Below the pieces are notes generated by a model. That model was not told the DNA's origin and did not search any database. It was given only the letters and a program-made list of their open reading frames with translations. Shown here in pieces: positions 27,949 through 38,419 of a stretch of 64,000 bases of DNA. A program made the position numbers and the translations under genes. This stretch comes from an uncultured Haliea sp. (GTDB taxonomy: Bacteria > Pseudomonadota > Gammaproteobacteria > Pseudomonadales > Halieaceae). How positions within the stretch are numbered: the first letter of the stretch is position 1; the number at the start of each line of letters is the position of its first letter. Where the stretch lies: assembly GCA_913061145.1 (NCBI GenBank), contig CAJXUQ010000005.1:1-64000 (forward strand), read 5' to 3'.

Positions 27949-29086
27949 ACTTGCGACCCATATGCTTGCCGCGATCCGATTCGTCGAAGCTCAGGTCGAG
28001 GTCGTCACCGACCGTCGCCTGCCCCTTGTCGAACATCTTGATCATCAGCCGCACATCGTTGGCCGAGTCGGCATAGCGAATCGCGTCCTCGCGGCTGATC
28101 AGGTTGTTCTTGTAGGCGTGAATCAACGACTGGTCCATGGTCTGCATGCCCTGCTCCGTGGACTTCGCCATCACATCCTTGATCAGGTGCACGTCGCCCT
28201 TGCGGATGTAGTCCTGGATCAGCGGTGAGTTCAGGAGCACCTCCACCACTGGCGTTCGCCCCTTGCCCTCTTTGTGCGGCAGCAGTTGCTGGGCCACCAT
28301 GGCTTTCAGGTTCAGTGACAGGTCCATCCACACCTGGGAGTGCAGGTCGGCAGGGAAAAAACTCTGGATACGATCCAGCGCCTGGTTGGCGTTGTTGGCG
28401 TGCAGGGTGCAGAGGCACAGGTGGCCGGTTTCGGCGAAAGTCAGCGCCTGGGCCATGGTATCGGCGGAGCGCACCTCGCCGATCATGATGACGTCCGGCG
28501 CCTGGCGCAGTGTATTCTTCAGCGCCACGTCGAAGGACTCGGTGTCGATACCCACCTCACGCTGGGTGACCAGGCAGTTGCCGTGATCGTGCATGAATTC
28601 GATCGGATCTTCGATGCTGATGATATGGCCGCGGCTGTTCTGGTTGCGGTAGCCCACCATCGCGGCGAGGGAGGTGGACTTACCAGTGCCTGTGGCACCG
28701 ACAAAGATCACCAGGCCACGCTTGGTCATGGCCAGTTCCTTGATAATCGGTGGCAGACCCAGCGCCTCGATCTCGGGGATTTCTGTATGGATGCGGCGAA
28801 CGACGAGGCCCATGCTGCCGCGCTGCACCAGGGCATTGACCCGGAAACGGCCGAGCTCCGGCACGGCCAGCGCAAAGTTGCACTCGTGAGTGCGCAGGAA
28901 CTCTTCCTGCTGCCGCTCACTCATGGTCGACAGCACGATCTCGCGGGTCTGCTCATCGGTATAGCGGGTCTTGCTGATCGGGTAGATCTGGCCGTCAATC
29001 TTGATACTCGGCGGCGCACCCGCCGTGATGAAGCCGTCGGAAGCCTGTTCCTTGACGACCCGTCGCAACAACTCATCAATCAACAT
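27947..29086 (-). CDS. pilU: Type IV pilus retraction ATPase PilU
   Basis: The 379-residue secretion-type ATPase is an accessory retraction motor that works with PilT in twitching motility. Walker A is G-A-T-G-T-G-K-S-T-S, followed by the Asp box I-S-I-E-D-P-I-E-F, Walker B (I-M-I-G-E-V-R) and His box T-L-H-A-N-N. The acidic and basic C-terminal tail (D-L-D-L-S-F-D-E-S-D-R-G-K) is typical of PilU. It lies 24 bases downstream of pilT on the same strand. Confidence 0.96.
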   Translation of the reverse strand: MLIDELLRRVVKEQASDGFITAGAPPSIKIDGQIYPISKTRYTDEQTREIVLSTMSERQQEEFLRTHECNFALAVPELGRFRVNALVQRGSMGLVVRRIHTEIPEIEALGLPPIIKELAMTKRGLVIFVGATGTGKSTSLAAMVGYRNQNSRGHIISIEDPIEFMHDHGNCLVTQREVGIDTESFDVALKNTLRQAPDVIMIGEVRSADTMAQALTFAETGHLCLCTLHANNANQALDRIQSFFPADLHSQVWMDLSLNLKAMVAQQLLPHKEGKGRTPVVEVLLNSPLIQDYIRKGDVHLIKDVMAKSTEQGMQTMDQSLIHAYKNNLISREDAIRYADSANDVRLMIKMFDKGQATVGDDLDLSFDESDRGKHMGRK

Positions 29087-29110
29087 GATCCGTTCTCCAA
29101 TCCGTGAGTT

Positions 29111-30145
29111 CTAGAAGTTTTCCGGCATGCGCGCCTTTTCCCGGGCCACATCACGGGTAATGACACGGCGTTCCACAAGGTCCTTGAGGCACTGGTCCAT
29201 GGTCTGCATGCCCAGCGCGTGCCCGGTCTGGATCGCCGAATACATCTGGGCCACTTTGTCCTCACGGATCAGGTTGCGGATGGCCGAGGTGCCACGCATG
29301 ATTTCGTGCGCCGCCACGCGGCCACCGGTGGCGCGCTTGAGCAGGGTCTGCGACACAACCGCCTGCAGCGATTCAGACAGCATGGAGCGCACCATGGACT
29401 TCTCTGTCGCGGGGAACACATCGACAATGCGGTCGATGGTTTTCGCAGCGGAGGTTGTGTGCAGCGTGCCGAACACCAGGTGGCCGGTTTCCGCGGCAGT
29501 CAGCGCCAGGCGGATGGTTTCCAGGTCGCGCATCTCACCCACCAGGATAATGTCCGGGTCCTCCCGCAACGCCGAGCGCAACGCCTCGGAGAAGCCGAGT
29601 GTGTCGCGGTGCACCTCGCGCTGGTTGACCAGGCACTTTTTGCTCTCGTGCACGAATTCGATAGGGTCCTCGATGGTGAGGATGTGCTCGTACTTGTTGT
29701 CGTTGATATGGTCGACCATGGCCGCCAGTGTGGTTGACTTGCCGGAACCGGTGGGCCCGGTCACCAGTACCAGCCCCCGGGGCATCATGGAGATATCGCG
29801 GAATACCGGGCCCATGCCAAGATCTTCCATGGTCAGCACTTTGGAGGGAATGGTACGGAATACCGCCCCTGCGCCGCGGTTCTGGTTGAAGGCGTTGACC
29901 CGGAAACGCGCAACGCCCGGCACCTCGAACGAGAAGTCGGTCTCCAGGAACTCCTCGTAGTCCTTGCGCTGCTTGTCGTTCATGATGTCGTAGATGAGAT
30001 CGTGTACCTGCTTGTGATCCATCGGCGGCAGGTTGATGCGGCGCACATCGCCATCGACACGGATCATGGGCGGCAGGCCGGCAGACAGGTGCAGATCCGA
30101 TGCACCCTGTTTGGCACTGAACGCGAGAAGCTCTGTAATATCCAC
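29111..30145 (-). CDS. pilT: Type IV pilus retraction ATPase PilT
   Basis: The 344-residue hexameric ATPase drives depolymerisation of pilins. Starting from GTG 30145 the protein begins V-D-I-T-E-L-L-A-F-S, as in P. aeruginosa PilT, and has the same length; a GGGAG ribosome site precedes it. Walker A is G-P-T-G-S-G-K-S-T-T, Walker B L-V-G-E-M-R-D, His box T-L-H-T-T-S, and the C-terminal A-I-R-N-L-I-R-E motif required for retraction is intact. Divergent from yggS. Confidence 0.97.
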   Translation of the reverse strand: MDITELLAFSAKQGASDLHLSAGLPPMIRVDGDVRRINLPPMDHKQVHDLIYDIMNDKQRKDYEEFLETDFSFEVPGVARFRVNAFNQNRGAGAVFRTIPSKVLTMEDLGMGPVFRDISMMPRGLVLVTGPTGSGKSTTLAAMVDHINDNKYEHILTIEDPIEFVHESKKCLVNQREVHRDTLGFSEALRSALREDPDIILVGEMRDLETIRLALTAAETGHLVFGTLHTTSAAKTIDRIVDVFPATEKSMVRSMLSESLQAVVSQTLLKRATGGRVAAHEIMRGTSAIRNLIREDKVAQMYSAIQTGHALGMQTMDQCLKDLVERRVITRDVAREKARMPENF

Positions 30146-30267
30146 CGTTCCACTCCCTCTGGGCCGGTCCGACGCGCGCACCGGAGTCTGCTGCGCACCG
30201 CACGCCGCACGGCAACACATGATTCTCAACTCGCCTGGGAGTAGCAAAATCCGCTACCATCTGCGGC

Positions 30268-30972
30268 ATGCAGAATGAAGAACTCGCTCAACGCATTTCC
30301 AGGCTCCTCGGAAGAGTACGACTCAGCGCGGAAAAAAGCCAGCGCGCGCCGGAGGCGATACGCGTGCTCGCAGTCAGCAAAACCCGCGATGCAGAAGAGG
30401 TGCGGGCCGCTGCCGCCCTTGGGCTGCGGGATTTCGGCGAAAACTATGTGCAGGAGGGCCTGGCGAAGATCGAGGCACTGGCCGGGCTCGATCTCTGCTG
30501 GCACTTCATCGGCCCCATACAGTCCAACAAGACACGCGCCATCGCCGAGCATTTTGCCTGGGTGCACAGTGTCGACCGGCTCAAGATCGCCCAGCGCCTG
30601 AGTGCGCAGCGTCCGGCGCAGCTGCCGGACCTGCAGGTCTGCCTGCAGGTCAACATTTCCGGGGAAGACAGCAAGTCGGGCGTCGACCCCACCGAACTGA
30701 TGGCGCTGGCCACAGCCGTAGCGCAACTGCCCCGGCTGCAGCTGCGCGGCCTGATGGCAATTCCAGCGCCCGCTGACACGCTGGCCCAGCAACGCGTGCC
30801 CTTCGCCCGCCTGCGCAGCGCCCTGGTAGCGCTACAGGCAACACTGCCCACGCTGGACACCCTTTCCATGGGCATGTCTGGCGACCTCGAGGCGGCCATT
30901 GCCGAAGGCGCGACCATTGTGCGTGTAGGCACCGACCTGTTCGGGCCCCGCGCAACGCCGCCGGGCGGATGA
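30268..30972 (+). CDS. yggS: YggS/PLPBP-family pyridoxal phosphate-binding protein
   Basis: The 234-residue single-domain TIM-barrel protein binds PLP without known catalysis and helps PLP and amino-acid homeostasis. The PLP lysine lies in V-S-K-T-R (about 38), with F-G-E-N-Y-V-Q-E, W-H-F-I-G-x-x-Q-S-N-K, L-S-M-G-M-S-G-D and V-R-V-G-T-D-L-F-G as further signatures. It heads the run yggS-proC-yggT, as in Pseudomonas. Confidence 0.95.
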   Translation: MQNEELAQRISRLLGRVRLSAEKSQRAPEAIRVLAVSKTRDAEEVRAAAALGLRDFGENYVQEGLAKIEALAGLDLCWHFIGPIQSNKTRAIAEHFAWVHSVDRLKIAQRLSAQRPAQLPDLQVCLQVNISGEDSKSGVDPTELMALATAVAQLPRLQLRGLMAIPAPADTLAQQRVPFARLRSALVALQATLPTLDTLSMGMSGDLEAAIAEGATIVRVGTDLFGPRATPPGG

Positions 30973-31031
30973 TTTCGGCGAGCTGCGGCGTGTATACTGC
31001 GCCCTTTCCCTGAGCAACCGACACACAGACT

Positions 31032-31865
31032 ATGACCAACGCGGTTATCGCTTTTATTGGCGCCGGCAACATGGCCTCAAGCATTATCGGGGGCCTGCTC
31101 GAGAGCGGTCACCCTGCAAGCAGCCTGCACGCTGCCGACCCCTCCGCAGAGAGCCTGGCGAACCTGCGCAAGCTGGGCCCGGTGCACACCTACCACAACA
31201 ATGCCGACGCCTGCGCCCAAGCGGATGTAGTGATAGTGGCGGTAAAGCCGCAGGTCATGCGCGCAGCGCTGGAGAGCATTGCGGCGCCTGTTCGCAAGCG
31301 CGGGGCGCTGGTCCTTTCCATTGCAGCGGGCACCACCATTGCCAGCATGGAGCAGTCACTCGGTGAAGGTGCCGCCATTGTGCGCTGCATGCCGAACACG
31401 CCGGCCCTTCTGGGTGTAGGCGCCAGTGGGGTATACGCCAACGCGCAGGTAGCGCCGGGCCAGCGCGAGCTCGCCGACCGCATCCTTGGCGCCGTCGGCC
31501 TGGTGGAGTGGGTCGATGCTGAACCCCTGCTGGATGCAATCACCGCCCTCTCCGGCAGTGGCCCGGCCTACTTTTTCCTGTTCATGGAAGCGATGATCAA
31601 TGCCGGCTGCAGCATGGGGCTGTCCCGCGAATGTGCAACAACGCTCACCCGACAGACGGCCCTGGGCGCCGCGCGCATGGCGCTGGAGAGCGATGTCGAC
31701 CTGGTGGAGCTGCGGCGGCGGGTGACCAGCCCGGGCGGCACAACGGAACGCGCCGTCGAGTGTTTTGAGCACGAGGGGCTGCGGGATCTGGTGGCCCATG
31801 CGATGACGGCTGCGCAACAACGCGCCGCAGACATGGCCGCTGACTCGGAACAGGAGACGCCATGA
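31032..31865 (+). CDS. proC: Pyrroline-5-carboxylate reductase
   Basis: The 277-residue enzyme catalyses the last step of proline synthesis. It has the N-terminal NAD(P) motif F-I-G-A-G-N-M-A, A-V-K-P-Q, R-C-M-P-N-T-P-A, the signature A-L-S-G-S-G-P-A-Y, and the C-terminal V-T-S-P-G-G-T-T. The stop overlaps yggT by four bases (ATGA). Confidence 0.97.
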   Translation: MTNAVIAFIGAGNMASSIIGGLLESGHPASSLHAADPSAESLANLRKLGPVHTYHNNADACAQADVVIVAVKPQVMRAALESIAAPVRKRGALVLSIAAGTTIASMEQSLGEGAAIVRCMPNTPALLGVGASGVYANAQVAPGQRELADRILGAVGLVEWVDAEPLLDAITALSGSGPAYFFLFMEAMINAGCSMGLSRECATTLTRQTALGAARMALESDVDLVELRRRVTSPGGTTERAVECFEHEGLRDLVAHAMTAAQQRAADMAADSEQETP

Positions 31866-32449
31866 ACGCGCTCAGCGACATCCTTGCCTACCTGCTGCAG
31901 ACCGTACTCAATCTGGCGCTACTCGCCATGCTGCTGCGCTTTCTGCTGCAGCTGGTGAGGGCCGACTACTACAACCCGGTCAGCCAGTTTCTGGCGAAGG
32001 TGACCAACCCGCTGGTTCTGCCTCTGCGCCGTCTGATTCCCAGTGTGCGGGGCCTGGACCTGTCCACGCTGCTGCTCGCGCTGCTGCTGCAGATGGCAGC
32101 CATTGTGGCACTGCTGGCCCTGAACGGCTTCGGCCCGCCCGGGGTGCTGACCCTGCTCGTCTGGTCGATACTGGGGCTTGTGGGCCTGCTGGTGAATGTC
32201 TACTTCTTCGCCCTGCTGGCGATGATCATTCTCAGCTGGGTGGCCCCCGGCAGCCGACACCCCGCACTGTTGCTGCTGTTTCAGCTGACGGAGCCGGTGA
32301 TGGCGCCCTTCCGGCGCATGCTGCCGGACATGGGTGGAATCGACTTCTCACCCATACTGGTCTTTATCCTGATCAACGTGATCCAGATCGCGCTGGGGCA
32401 CATGGCAGCCGCCGTGGGCCTGCCGGCAGCACTGGTTATCGGGCTCTGA
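31862..32449 (+). CDS. yggT: YggT-family inner-membrane protein
   Basis: The 195-residue protein has two YggT repeats, each with two membrane helices and the motif Y-N-P-V-S-Q/P-x-L-x-x-x-T-x-P-L (first copy complete; second as [11 protein letters not shown]). Function is not settled; the family is linked to osmotic stress and to cell-division or organelle-positioning proteins in other organisms. Overlaps proC; followed by metX after ten bases. Confidence 0.92.
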   Translation: MNALSDILAYLLQTVLNLALLAMLLRFLLQLVRADYYNPVSQFLAKVTNPLVLPLRRLIPSVRGLDLSTLLLALLLQMAAIVALLALNGFGPPGVLTLLVWSILGLVGLLVNVYFFALLAMIILSWVAPGSRHPALLLLFQLTEPVMAPFRRMLPDMGGIDFSPILVFILINVIQIALGHMAAAVGLPAALVIGL

Positions 32450-32459
32450 ACGCGGCCCC

Positions 32460-33596
32460 GTGAAGACCTCAAGCGTCGGCATCGTCACCCCGCAGCGCGC
32501 CCGCTTCGACGAACCGCTGGCGCTGGCCTGCGGCCGCGTGCTCACCGCGTATGAGCTGGTGTACGAGACTTATGGAACCCTGAACAGCGCGCGCTCGAAT
32601 GCCGTGCTGGTATGTCACGCACTCTCCGGCCACCACCACGCCGCCGGCTACCACAGTGCCGAGGATCGCAAGCCCGGCTGGTGGGACGAGTGCATCGGCC
32701 CGGGCAAGCCGATCGATACCAACCACTTTTTCGTGGTCAGCCTGAACAATCTCGGCGGCTGCCACGGCTCTACCGGTCCCACCAGCATCAACCCCGAAAC
32801 CGGCGCGCCCTGGGGTCCGGACTTCCCCTCCCTGCGGGTGCGCGACTGGGTGCACAGCCAGGCCCGTCTTGCAGACCGGCTGGGTATCGACTGCTGGGCG
32901 GCCGTGGTAGGCGGCAGCCTGGGCGGTATGCAGGCCATGCGCTGGGCGCTGCTCTATCCGCAACGCCTGCGGCACTGCGTGGTGATCGCCTCGGCCATGC
33001 GCCTGAGTGCCCAGAACATCGCTTTCAACGAGATAGCCCGCCAGGCCATTCAGGCAGATCCGGGTTTTGCCGACGGCCATTACCTCGCGCGCAACACCGT
33101 GCCCGCGAAGGGTCTGGCGCTGGCACGCATGGTGGGACACATCACCTACCTGTCAGACGATGCGATGGCCGACAAGTTCGGCCGTGACCTGCGCTCCGGC
33201 AGCCTTGAGCTGGGCGGTGAAGAACCCGCCGAATTCCAGGTACAGAGCTACCTGCGCTACCAGGGGAGCCAGTTCTCCGGCAGCTTTGATGCCAACACGT
33301 ATATCCTCATGACCCAGGCCCTGGACTTTTTTGACCTCGCCCGCGAATACGGCGACGATCCGGTCGCGGCATTCCGCGCGGCAAACTGCGCGTTCCTGGT
33401 GCTGTCCTTTTCCACCGACTGGCGCTTTTCACCCAGCCGTTCCCGGGAGATTGTCGACGCGCTGATCGCCGCGGACCGGCCGGTCACCTATGCGGAAATC
33501 GAGGCCAACGAGGGGCATGACGCGTTCCTCATGCCGATTCCCCGCTACCTCGCCCTGTTCGGGGCCTATATGCAGCGCGTGCGGGGAGCCTGTTGA
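32460..33596 (+). CDS. metX: Homoserine O-acyltransferase (MetX type, probably succinyl-specific)
   Basis: The 378-residue alpha/beta-hydrolase-fold enzyme activates homoserine for methionine synthesis. Signatures: [25 protein letters not shown], nucleophile Ser in V-G-G-S-L-G-G-M-Q, and the C-terminal E-G-H-D-A-F-L. Family work shows that MetX enzymes of Pseudomonas-like bacteria paired with metW often use succinyl-CoA rather than acetyl-CoA; I infer that here from context. The start is GTG 32460. Its stop overlaps metW (TGATG). Confidence 0.93.
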   Translation: MKTSSVGIVTPQRARFDEPLALACGRVLTAYELVYETYGTLNSARSNAVLVCHALSGHHHAAGYHSAEDRKPGWWDECIGPGKPIDTNHFFVVSLNNLGGCHGSTGPTSINPETGAPWGPDFPSLRVRDWVHSQARLADRLGIDCWAAVVGGSLGGMQAMRWALLYPQRLRHCVVIASAMRLSAQNIAFNEIARQAIQADPGFADGHYLARNTVPAKGLALARMVGHITYLSDDAMADKFGRDLRSGSLELGGEEPAEFQVQSYLRYQGSQFSGSFDANTYILMTQALDFFDLAREYGDDPVAAFRAANCAFLVLSFSTDWRFSPSRSREIVDALIAADRPVTYAEIEANEGHDAFLMPIPRYLALFGAYMQRVRGAC

Positions 33597-34186
33597 TGCG
33601 CCTGGATTTGACCCACATCCAGCGGTGGATAGCACCGGGCTCCAAGGTCCTGGATCTGGGCTGCGGCAACGGCGAATTCCTGCAGCGGCTGGCGCTGGAG
33701 CGCCAGGTGCGCGGCCTGGGACTGGAAATCGACCCGGATAAGATCACCAATGCGGTTGCCCGCGGGTTGAACATTGTTGAACAGGACATGGACGCGGGCC
33801 TGAGTAATTTCCCGGACCAGAGTTTTGACACGGTGGTCATGGCGCACGCCCTGCAGGCTGTGCATTTTCCCGACCGCGTGCTGGAAGAGATGCTGCGCAT
33901 TGGTCGCCAGGGCATTGTCACATTTCCGAACTTCGCCCATTGGCGCTGCCGACTGTACCTCGGATCCCGCGGGCGTATGCCTGTTTCCCGGTTTATGCCG
34001 TATAACTGGTATGACACACCCAATATCCATTTTTGTACGGTGAAGGATTTCGAGGCCCTGTGCGAAGAACGCGGCATTCGCATACTCGCCCGGGATATGG
34101 TGGGCAACACGCAGCGTCGCCCGTTGTTGGCGAGCGCCTGGCCCAACCTGTTCGCCGTCACCGCGATCTATCTCATCAGCCGCTGA
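33596..34186 (+). CDS. metW: Methionine biosynthesis protein MetW
   Basis: The 196-residue SAM-methyltransferase-fold protein has motif I V-L-D-L-G-C-G-N-G-E and the family strings A-L-Q-A-V, F-P-N-F-A-H-W and M-P-Y-x-W-Y-D-T-P-N-I-H. It is required together with MetX for homoserine acylation in several proteobacteria. ATG 33596 shares its A with the metX stop codon, so the two are tightly coupled. Confidence 0.95.
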   Translation: MRLDLTHIQRWIAPGSKVLDLGCGNGEFLQRLALERQVRGLGLEIDPDKITNAVARGLNIVEQDMDAGLSNFPDQSFDTVVMAHALQAVHFPDRVLEEMLRIGRQGIVTFPNFAHWRCRLYLGSRGRMPVSRFMPYNWYDTPNIHFCTVKDFEALCEERGIRILARDMVGNTQRRPLLASAWPNLFAVTAIYLISR

Positions 34187-34196
34187 GGAGAGCACC

Positions 34197-34628
34197 ATGA
34201 TCAGGACACTCTGCCTTGCGCTGGCGGCGCTGCTGTCCGCCGCTTTCGCCTCGGCCCAGCAGTCGGAAATGTTCGGCCGCTACGAGCTGCATTACAGCGT
34301 GGTCAACACGACCTTCCTGGAACCACGTGTCGCCGCTAGCTACGGCATCACCCGCGGCAAGAACCGCGGTATTCTCAATCTTGCCGTACGCGAACACGTC
34401 GATGGCGGCACTGAGGCTCGTCCCATGCTGCTGCAGGGCTATACCCGCGATCTGATTACCGGCCAGCCGCTGGAGTTCCTGGAGGTGCGGGAAAGCGGCG
34501 CCATCTACTACATTGCCGAATTTGATTTCATCAACGAGGAGTGGCGGTTTTTCGATATCGATTTCCGGCCGGAGGGCTCCGACACCACCTTCCGGTTTGA
34601 ACATCGCCACCAGCTGTATATCAACTGA
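34197..34628 (+). CDS. Exported DUF4426 protein
   Basis: The 143-residue protein has a signal peptide (cut after ASA-Q, about 20) and a beta-rich mature part with [13 protein letters not shown] and Y-G-I-T-R-G-K-N-R. This DUF4426 family is regularly found between metW and rdgB in gammaproteobacteria; its function is unknown. It lies 10 bases after metW and overlaps rdgB by one base. A periplasmic location is predicted, odd for a gene in a methionine/nucleotide run. Confidence 0.9.
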   Translation: MIRTLCLALAALLSAAFASAQQSEMFGRYELHYSVVNTTFLEPRVAASYGITRGKNRGILNLAVREHVDGGTEARPMLLQGYTRDLITGQPLEFLEVRESGAIYYIAEFDFINEEWRFFDIDFRPEGSDTTFRFEHRHQLYIN

Positions 34629-35251
34629 TGACTGACGCGCGCCTGCCGCAACCAGTGGTGCTCGCCAGCGGCAACGCCGGCAAGCTCGCGGAGCTGTCAC
34701 GGATTCTCGCGCCGCTGGGCTTCACCCTGCGGGCACAGTCCGAATTCGGCGTGCCGGAGGTTGCCGAAACCGGGCTCACCTTTGTCGAGAACGCGATTCT
34801 CAAGGCGCGCGCCGCCGCCCAGCACACGGGACTGCCTGCCATCGCCGACGACTCCGGACTGGAGGTGGACTGGCTGCAGGGTGCACCGGGCATCCACTCA
34901 GCGCGCTATTCCGGGGCGGGCGATGAGGGCAACAATCGCAAGCTGCTGGAGGCTCTGCAGGGGGTGCACCGGGAACAGCGCAGCGCACGCTACCAGTGCG
35001 TGATCGTCTACCTGCGCCACGCAACAGATCCCACGCCAATTATCTGCCAGGGCAGCTGGGAGGGACATATTCTCGAGGCGCCCCAGGGCGACGGCGGCTT
35101 TGGCTATGACCCGTTGTTCCATGTGGCGGCGTTCAACTGCAGTGCCGCGCAGCTGGCGCCCCGCACCAAAAACCGGGTGAGCCACCGCGCGGTGGCCTGC
35201 GCGCAGCTGGTTGCGGCACTGGAACGCAGCCTGCCACCGCCCCCGGGCTGA
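34628..35251 (+). CDS. rdgB: XTP/dITP pyrophosphatase
   Basis: The 207-residue Ham1-family enzyme removes dITP, XTP and similar deaminated nucleotides. Signatures: N-terminal [10 protein letters not shown]-x-G-x-T-F-V-E-N-A-x-x-K-A-R, [17 protein letters not shown] and a C-terminal S-H-R-A. It shares one base with DUF4426 and one with hemW. Confidence 0.96.
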   Translation: MTDARLPQPVVLASGNAGKLAELSRILAPLGFTLRAQSEFGVPEVAETGLTFVENAILKARAAAQHTGLPAIADDSGLEVDWLQGAPGIHSARYSGAGDEGNNRKLLEALQGVHREQRSARYQCVIVYLRHATDPTPIICQGSWEGHILEAPQGDGGFGYDPLFHVAAFNCSAAQLAPRTKNRVSHRAVACAQLVAALERSLPPPPG

Positions 35252-36393
35252 TGGGCGCACTGCAACTCCCCCCGCTGAGTCTTTACGTGCACCTGCCCTG
35301 GTGCGAGCGCAAATGCCCCTATTGCGATTTCAATTCCCACGAGACGCGCACGCTGCCGGAAGCCGAGTATATTTCTACACTGCTGGCAGATCTGGAGGCG
35401 GATCTGCCCTTCGTGCAGGACCGCGTCGTGCAGACCCTGTTCATCGGGGGCGGCACGCCCAGCCTGTTCAGTGCCGCGGGGATTCACCGCCTGATGCGTG
35501 GCATCGCCGATCGGGTGGCGCTGGCCGACGACCTCGAGGCGACACTGGAAGCCAATCCCGGCAGTGCAGAGGCCGCGAAGTTTGCCGGTTTTCGCGCCGC
35601 CGGTATCAACCGCCTGTCGCTGGGGATACAGTCTTTCCAGGACGCGCAGCTGGCAGCTCTGGGCCGGGTACATGACAGCAACCAGGCCCACGCCGCCGTG
35701 GCCGCGGCGCGTGACGCGGGCTTTACCCGGATCAATCTCGACCTGATGCATGGACTGCCGGGGCAGAGTACCGCCGCCGCGATGGCCGACCTGGACGTCG
35801 CCAGCGCCTACCGGACAGGACACCTGTCCTGGTACCAGCTCACGATCGAGCAGAACACGGTGTTCTACAAACAGCCCCCCATCCTGCCTGTGGAGGACGT
35901 ACTGGCGGATATCCAGGACGCGGGCGAGCACCGGCTGCAGGCGGCGGGCCTGCACCCGTATGAGGTCTCTGCCTGGGCCGCGACCGGTGAGCACTGCCGC
36001 CACAACCTGAATTACTGGGAGTTCGGTGACTATCTCGGCATCGGCGCCGGCGCGCACGGCAAAGTGAGCTTTCCCGACGGGCGCATCCTGCGCTACGCCA
36101 AACGCCGCCAGCCCGACGCCTACCTGGCCGCCTCTGGTGACTGGCGCGTACAGCCGCAGTGGCTGGGCGATGAGGAAAGGCCGGGGGAATTCATGCTCAA
36201 TGCACTGCGCCTGAATGCCGGCTTTGCGCTGGCGGATTATACGGCGCGCACCGGCCTCCCCCTGTCCACGCTGCAACCGGCGCTGGACACCCTGCTGGCG
36301 CGGGGCCTGTTAGTGCAGGAGGGAAATCGGTTGCGCGCCAGCGCCCTCGGGCGGCGCTTTCTCGATTCTGTGGTGACGGAATTTCTCTGCTGA
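35251..36393 (+). CDS. hemW: HemW-type radical SAM protein (heme chaperone)
   Basis: The 380-residue radical SAM protein has the cluster motif C-E-R-K-C-P-Y-C at about 18-25, G-G-G-T-P-S and the C-terminal HemN-like domain. HemW proteins bind heme and deliver it to respiratory enzymes; they lack true coproporphyrinogen oxidase activity although often misnamed HemN. Standard position after rdgB. It converges on trmB; a hairpin at 36390-36419 (imperfect CTGAGG...GCGCCTCAG arms) spans both stop codons. Confidence 0.94.
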   Translation: MGALQLPPLSLYVHLPWCERKCPYCDFNSHETRTLPEAEYISTLLADLEADLPFVQDRVVQTLFIGGGTPSLFSAAGIHRLMRGIADRVALADDLEATLEANPGSAEAAKFAGFRAAGINRLSLGIQSFQDAQLAALGRVHDSNQAHAAVAAARDAGFTRINLDLMHGLPGQSTAAAMADLDVASAYRTGHLSWYQLTIEQNTVFYKQPPILPVEDVLADIQDAGEHRLQAAGLHPYEVSAWAATGEHCRHNLNYWEFGDYLGIGAGAHGKVSFPDGRILRYAKRRQPDAYLAASGDWRVQPQWLGDEERPGEFMLNALRLNAGFALADYTARTGLPLSTLQPALDTLLARGLLVQEGNRLRASALGRRFLDSVVTEFLC

Positions 36394-36415
36394 GGGGCGC
36401 AGCATCAGCAGCGCC

Positions 36416-37105
36416 TCAGTCGCCCAACCGGCTGAACATGAGGTCCCAGACGCCGTGCCCAAGGCGCTCACCGCGCTGCTCGAACTTGGTCAAAGGCCGC
36501 TGTGGGGGCCTGGGTACATAGTTGCCATCTGGCGCCAGATTGCGCAAGCCCGGCGTGGCGCCCAGTACCTCCAGCATCTGCTCTGCATAGTTTTCCCAGT
36601 CGGTGGCCAGGTGCAGCACGCCGCCGGGTTTCAGGTACCTGACCAACTCCGTCGTGAAGGCGGGCTGAATCAGCCGGCGCTTGTGATGGCGCTTCTTGTG
36701 CCACGGGTCGGGGAAGAAGATCTGGATAGTGTCCAGTGACGCAGGCGCAATGCAGTCACGCAACACTTCCACCGCATCGTGGCAGTACACCCGGATGTTC
36801 TGCACGCCACGCTCTGCCATGCTGTGCAGCATTTTTCCCACCCCGGGACGGTGCACCTCGATGCCGATAAAGTCGGTGTCCGGGGCGGCTGCAGCCATTT
36901 CAACAAAGGATTGCCCCATGCCGAAGCCGATTTCCAGCACACGCGGCGCCTCGCGGCCGAACGCTTCGCGGTAGTCCAGTGGTCCATCACTGTGCAGCAG
37001 CCCATAGCGCGGCCAGTACTGATCCCAGGCCCGCTGCTGGCCGCTCGTGAGTCGCCCCATTCGCAGCACGTAGCTGCGAATGGGGCGGTGCGCGGTATCG
37101 CTCAT
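36416..37105 (-). CDS. trmB: tRNA (guanine-46-N7) methyltransferase
   Basis: The 229-residue enzyme makes m7G46 in tRNA. It has R-S-Y-V-L-R-M-G-R near the N-terminus, the SAM motif [13 protein letters not shown], and the family signature [18 protein letters not shown] 37105 shares one base with the stop of the DUF423 gene, so it was chosen over an in-frame codon 36 bases upstream. Confidence 0.96.
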   Translation of the reverse strand: MSDTAHRPIRSYVLRMGRLTSGQQRAWDQYWPRYGLLHSDGPLDYREAFGREAPRVLEIGFGMGQSFVEMAAAAPDTDFIGIEVHRPGVGKMLHSMAERGVQNIRVYCHDAVEVLRDCIAPASLDTIQIFFPDPWHKKRHHKRRLIQPAFTTELVRYLKPGGVLHLATDWENYAEQMLEVLGATPGLRNLAPDGNYVPRPPQRPLTKFEQRGERLGHGVWDLMFSRLGD

Positions 37106-37482
37106 CAGACCGCCAGTTTCCAGCTCGCCGCCGCCAGGCAACCCCAGGCCGCGATGAATGACAGGCCGCCGAGCGGCGCAATGGCGCCCAGCCAGCGCAG
37201 GCCGGACAGGCTGAGCACATAAAGGCTGCCAGAAAACAACAGCATGCCGAGCAGGAACAGCCAGCCACTGCTGCGCAGCAACCCCAGCTCGCTGTTCTGC
37301 AGCAGCAGGATACCGACGCCCAGCAGGGCCAGCGAGTGAATGAAGTGATACTGGACGGCGGTCTGGAAGACATCCAGGGAATAGCTATCCAGCCGGGCCT
37401 TCAGCGCGTGGGCGCCAAAGGCACCGAAACTGACCGCGAGGGCGCCACTGATCGCCGCACTGGCAATGAAAAACTGTGCCAT
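37105..37482 (-). CDS. DUF423 small membrane protein
   Basis: The 125-residue protein has four membrane helices and the DUF423 motif F-G-A-F-G-A-H-A-L near the N-terminus, then Y-H-F-I-H-S-L-A-L. Function unknown (YgdD-like). It is coupled to trmB by a TGATG overlap and lies 51 bases downstream of rpoH. Confidence 0.9.
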   Translation of the reverse strand: MAQFFIASAAISGALAVSFGAFGAHALKARLDSYSLDVFQTAVQYHFIHSLALLGVGILLLQNSELGLLRSSGWLFLLGMLLFSGSLYVLSLSGLRWLGAIAPLGGLSFIAAWGCLAAASWKLAV

Positions 37483-37533
37483 GGGGGAACTCCGGAAAAC
37501 ACGGGAGTGCAGTGTAGCACTCCCGGGGATGCG

Positions 37534-38388
37534 TCAGGCCGCGATTGCGCTGCGCAGTTTCTTCATGGCGTTCTGCTCAAGCTGGCGAATGCGCTCCGCC
37601 GACACCTCGTACTTGGCTGCCAATTCATGCAGGGTGGCCTTTTTCTCCGCCAGCCAGCGCTGGGCGAGAATATCCCGGCTGCGTTCGTCCAGTTCACCCA
37701 GTGCCTGGTAAAGCTGGTCCTCGCTGTTTTCCTGCCAGTTGTCGGATTCGACAGACAGGGCAGGATCGCTGCGTTGATCTTCAAGGTAGTATTGTGGGGC
37801 CTGCCAGGCTTCGTCATCGTCCTGACCCACGGGTGCATCGAAGGCAACATCGCGGCTGCTGAGCCGGCCTTCCATACGCTGGACTTCGGCGATATCGACG
37901 CCGAGGTCGTCCGCAACCGCCTGCGCCTCTTCCCGGCTCAGCCAGGAGAGATCCTTTTTTGCCCCGCGCAGGTTGAAGAACAGCTTGCGTTGCGCCTTGG
38001 TTGTCGCAACCTTGACGATGCGCCAGTTACGCAGGATAAATTCGTGCATCTCGGCCTTGATCCAGTGCACGGCAAAGGACACCAGTCGCACACCTTTTTC
38101 AGGATTGAAGCGCTTCACCGCTTTCATCAGGCCAACGTTGCCTTCCTGGATAAGGTCTGCCTCGGGAAGACCGTAGCCAGAGTAGCTGCGGGCAATATGC
38201 ACGACAAAGCGCAGGTGCGACATCACCAGCTCACGCGCCGCCTCCAGATTACTGTTGAAATAGAGATCCTCCGCCAGCGCTTTTTCGCGCTCCGGAGTCA
38301 GTAACGGGATGCTGCTTACCGCCTGTACATAGGCCGCAAGATTGGCGCCTGGCACCATCTGGTCTACTGGCAGCAACGCTTTGCTCAT
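37534..38388 (-). CDS. rpoH: RNA polymerase heat-shock sigma factor (sigma-32)
   Basis: The 284-residue sigma factor has the same length as E. coli RpoH. Region 2 ([17 protein letters not shown]), the [12 protein letters not shown] motif, the RpoH-box Q-R-K-L-F-F-N-L-R that binds core and chaperones, and region 4 with [19 protein letters not shown] are all present. ATG 38388 gives the usual N-terminus, nine bases after GAGGGG. A perfect CIRCE element lies in its promoter, suggesting direct repression by HrcA. It is downstream of ftsX, the conserved position. Confidence 0.97.
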   Translation of the reverse strand: MSKALLPVDQMVPGANLAAYVQAVSSIPLLTPEREKALAEDLYFNSNLEAARELVMSHLRFVVHIARSYSGYGLPEADLIQEGNVGLMKAVKRFNPEKGVRLVSFAVHWIKAEMHEFILRNWRIVKVATTKAQRKLFFNLRGAKKDLSWLSREEAQAVADDLGVDIAEVQRMEGRLSSRDVAFDAPVGQDDDEAWQAPQYYLEDQRSDPALSVESDNWQENSEDQLYQALGELDERSRDILAQRWLAEKKATLHELAAKYEVSAERIRQLEQNAMKKLRSAIAA

Positions 38389-38419
38389 GCGGATATCCCC
38401 CTCTGTCATGTGCCTGATT

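Noticed and set aside
36390-36419. Bidirectional terminator between hemW and trmB
   Set aside because: Imperfect arms and no T-run on either strand; noted under hemW but not called a terminator.
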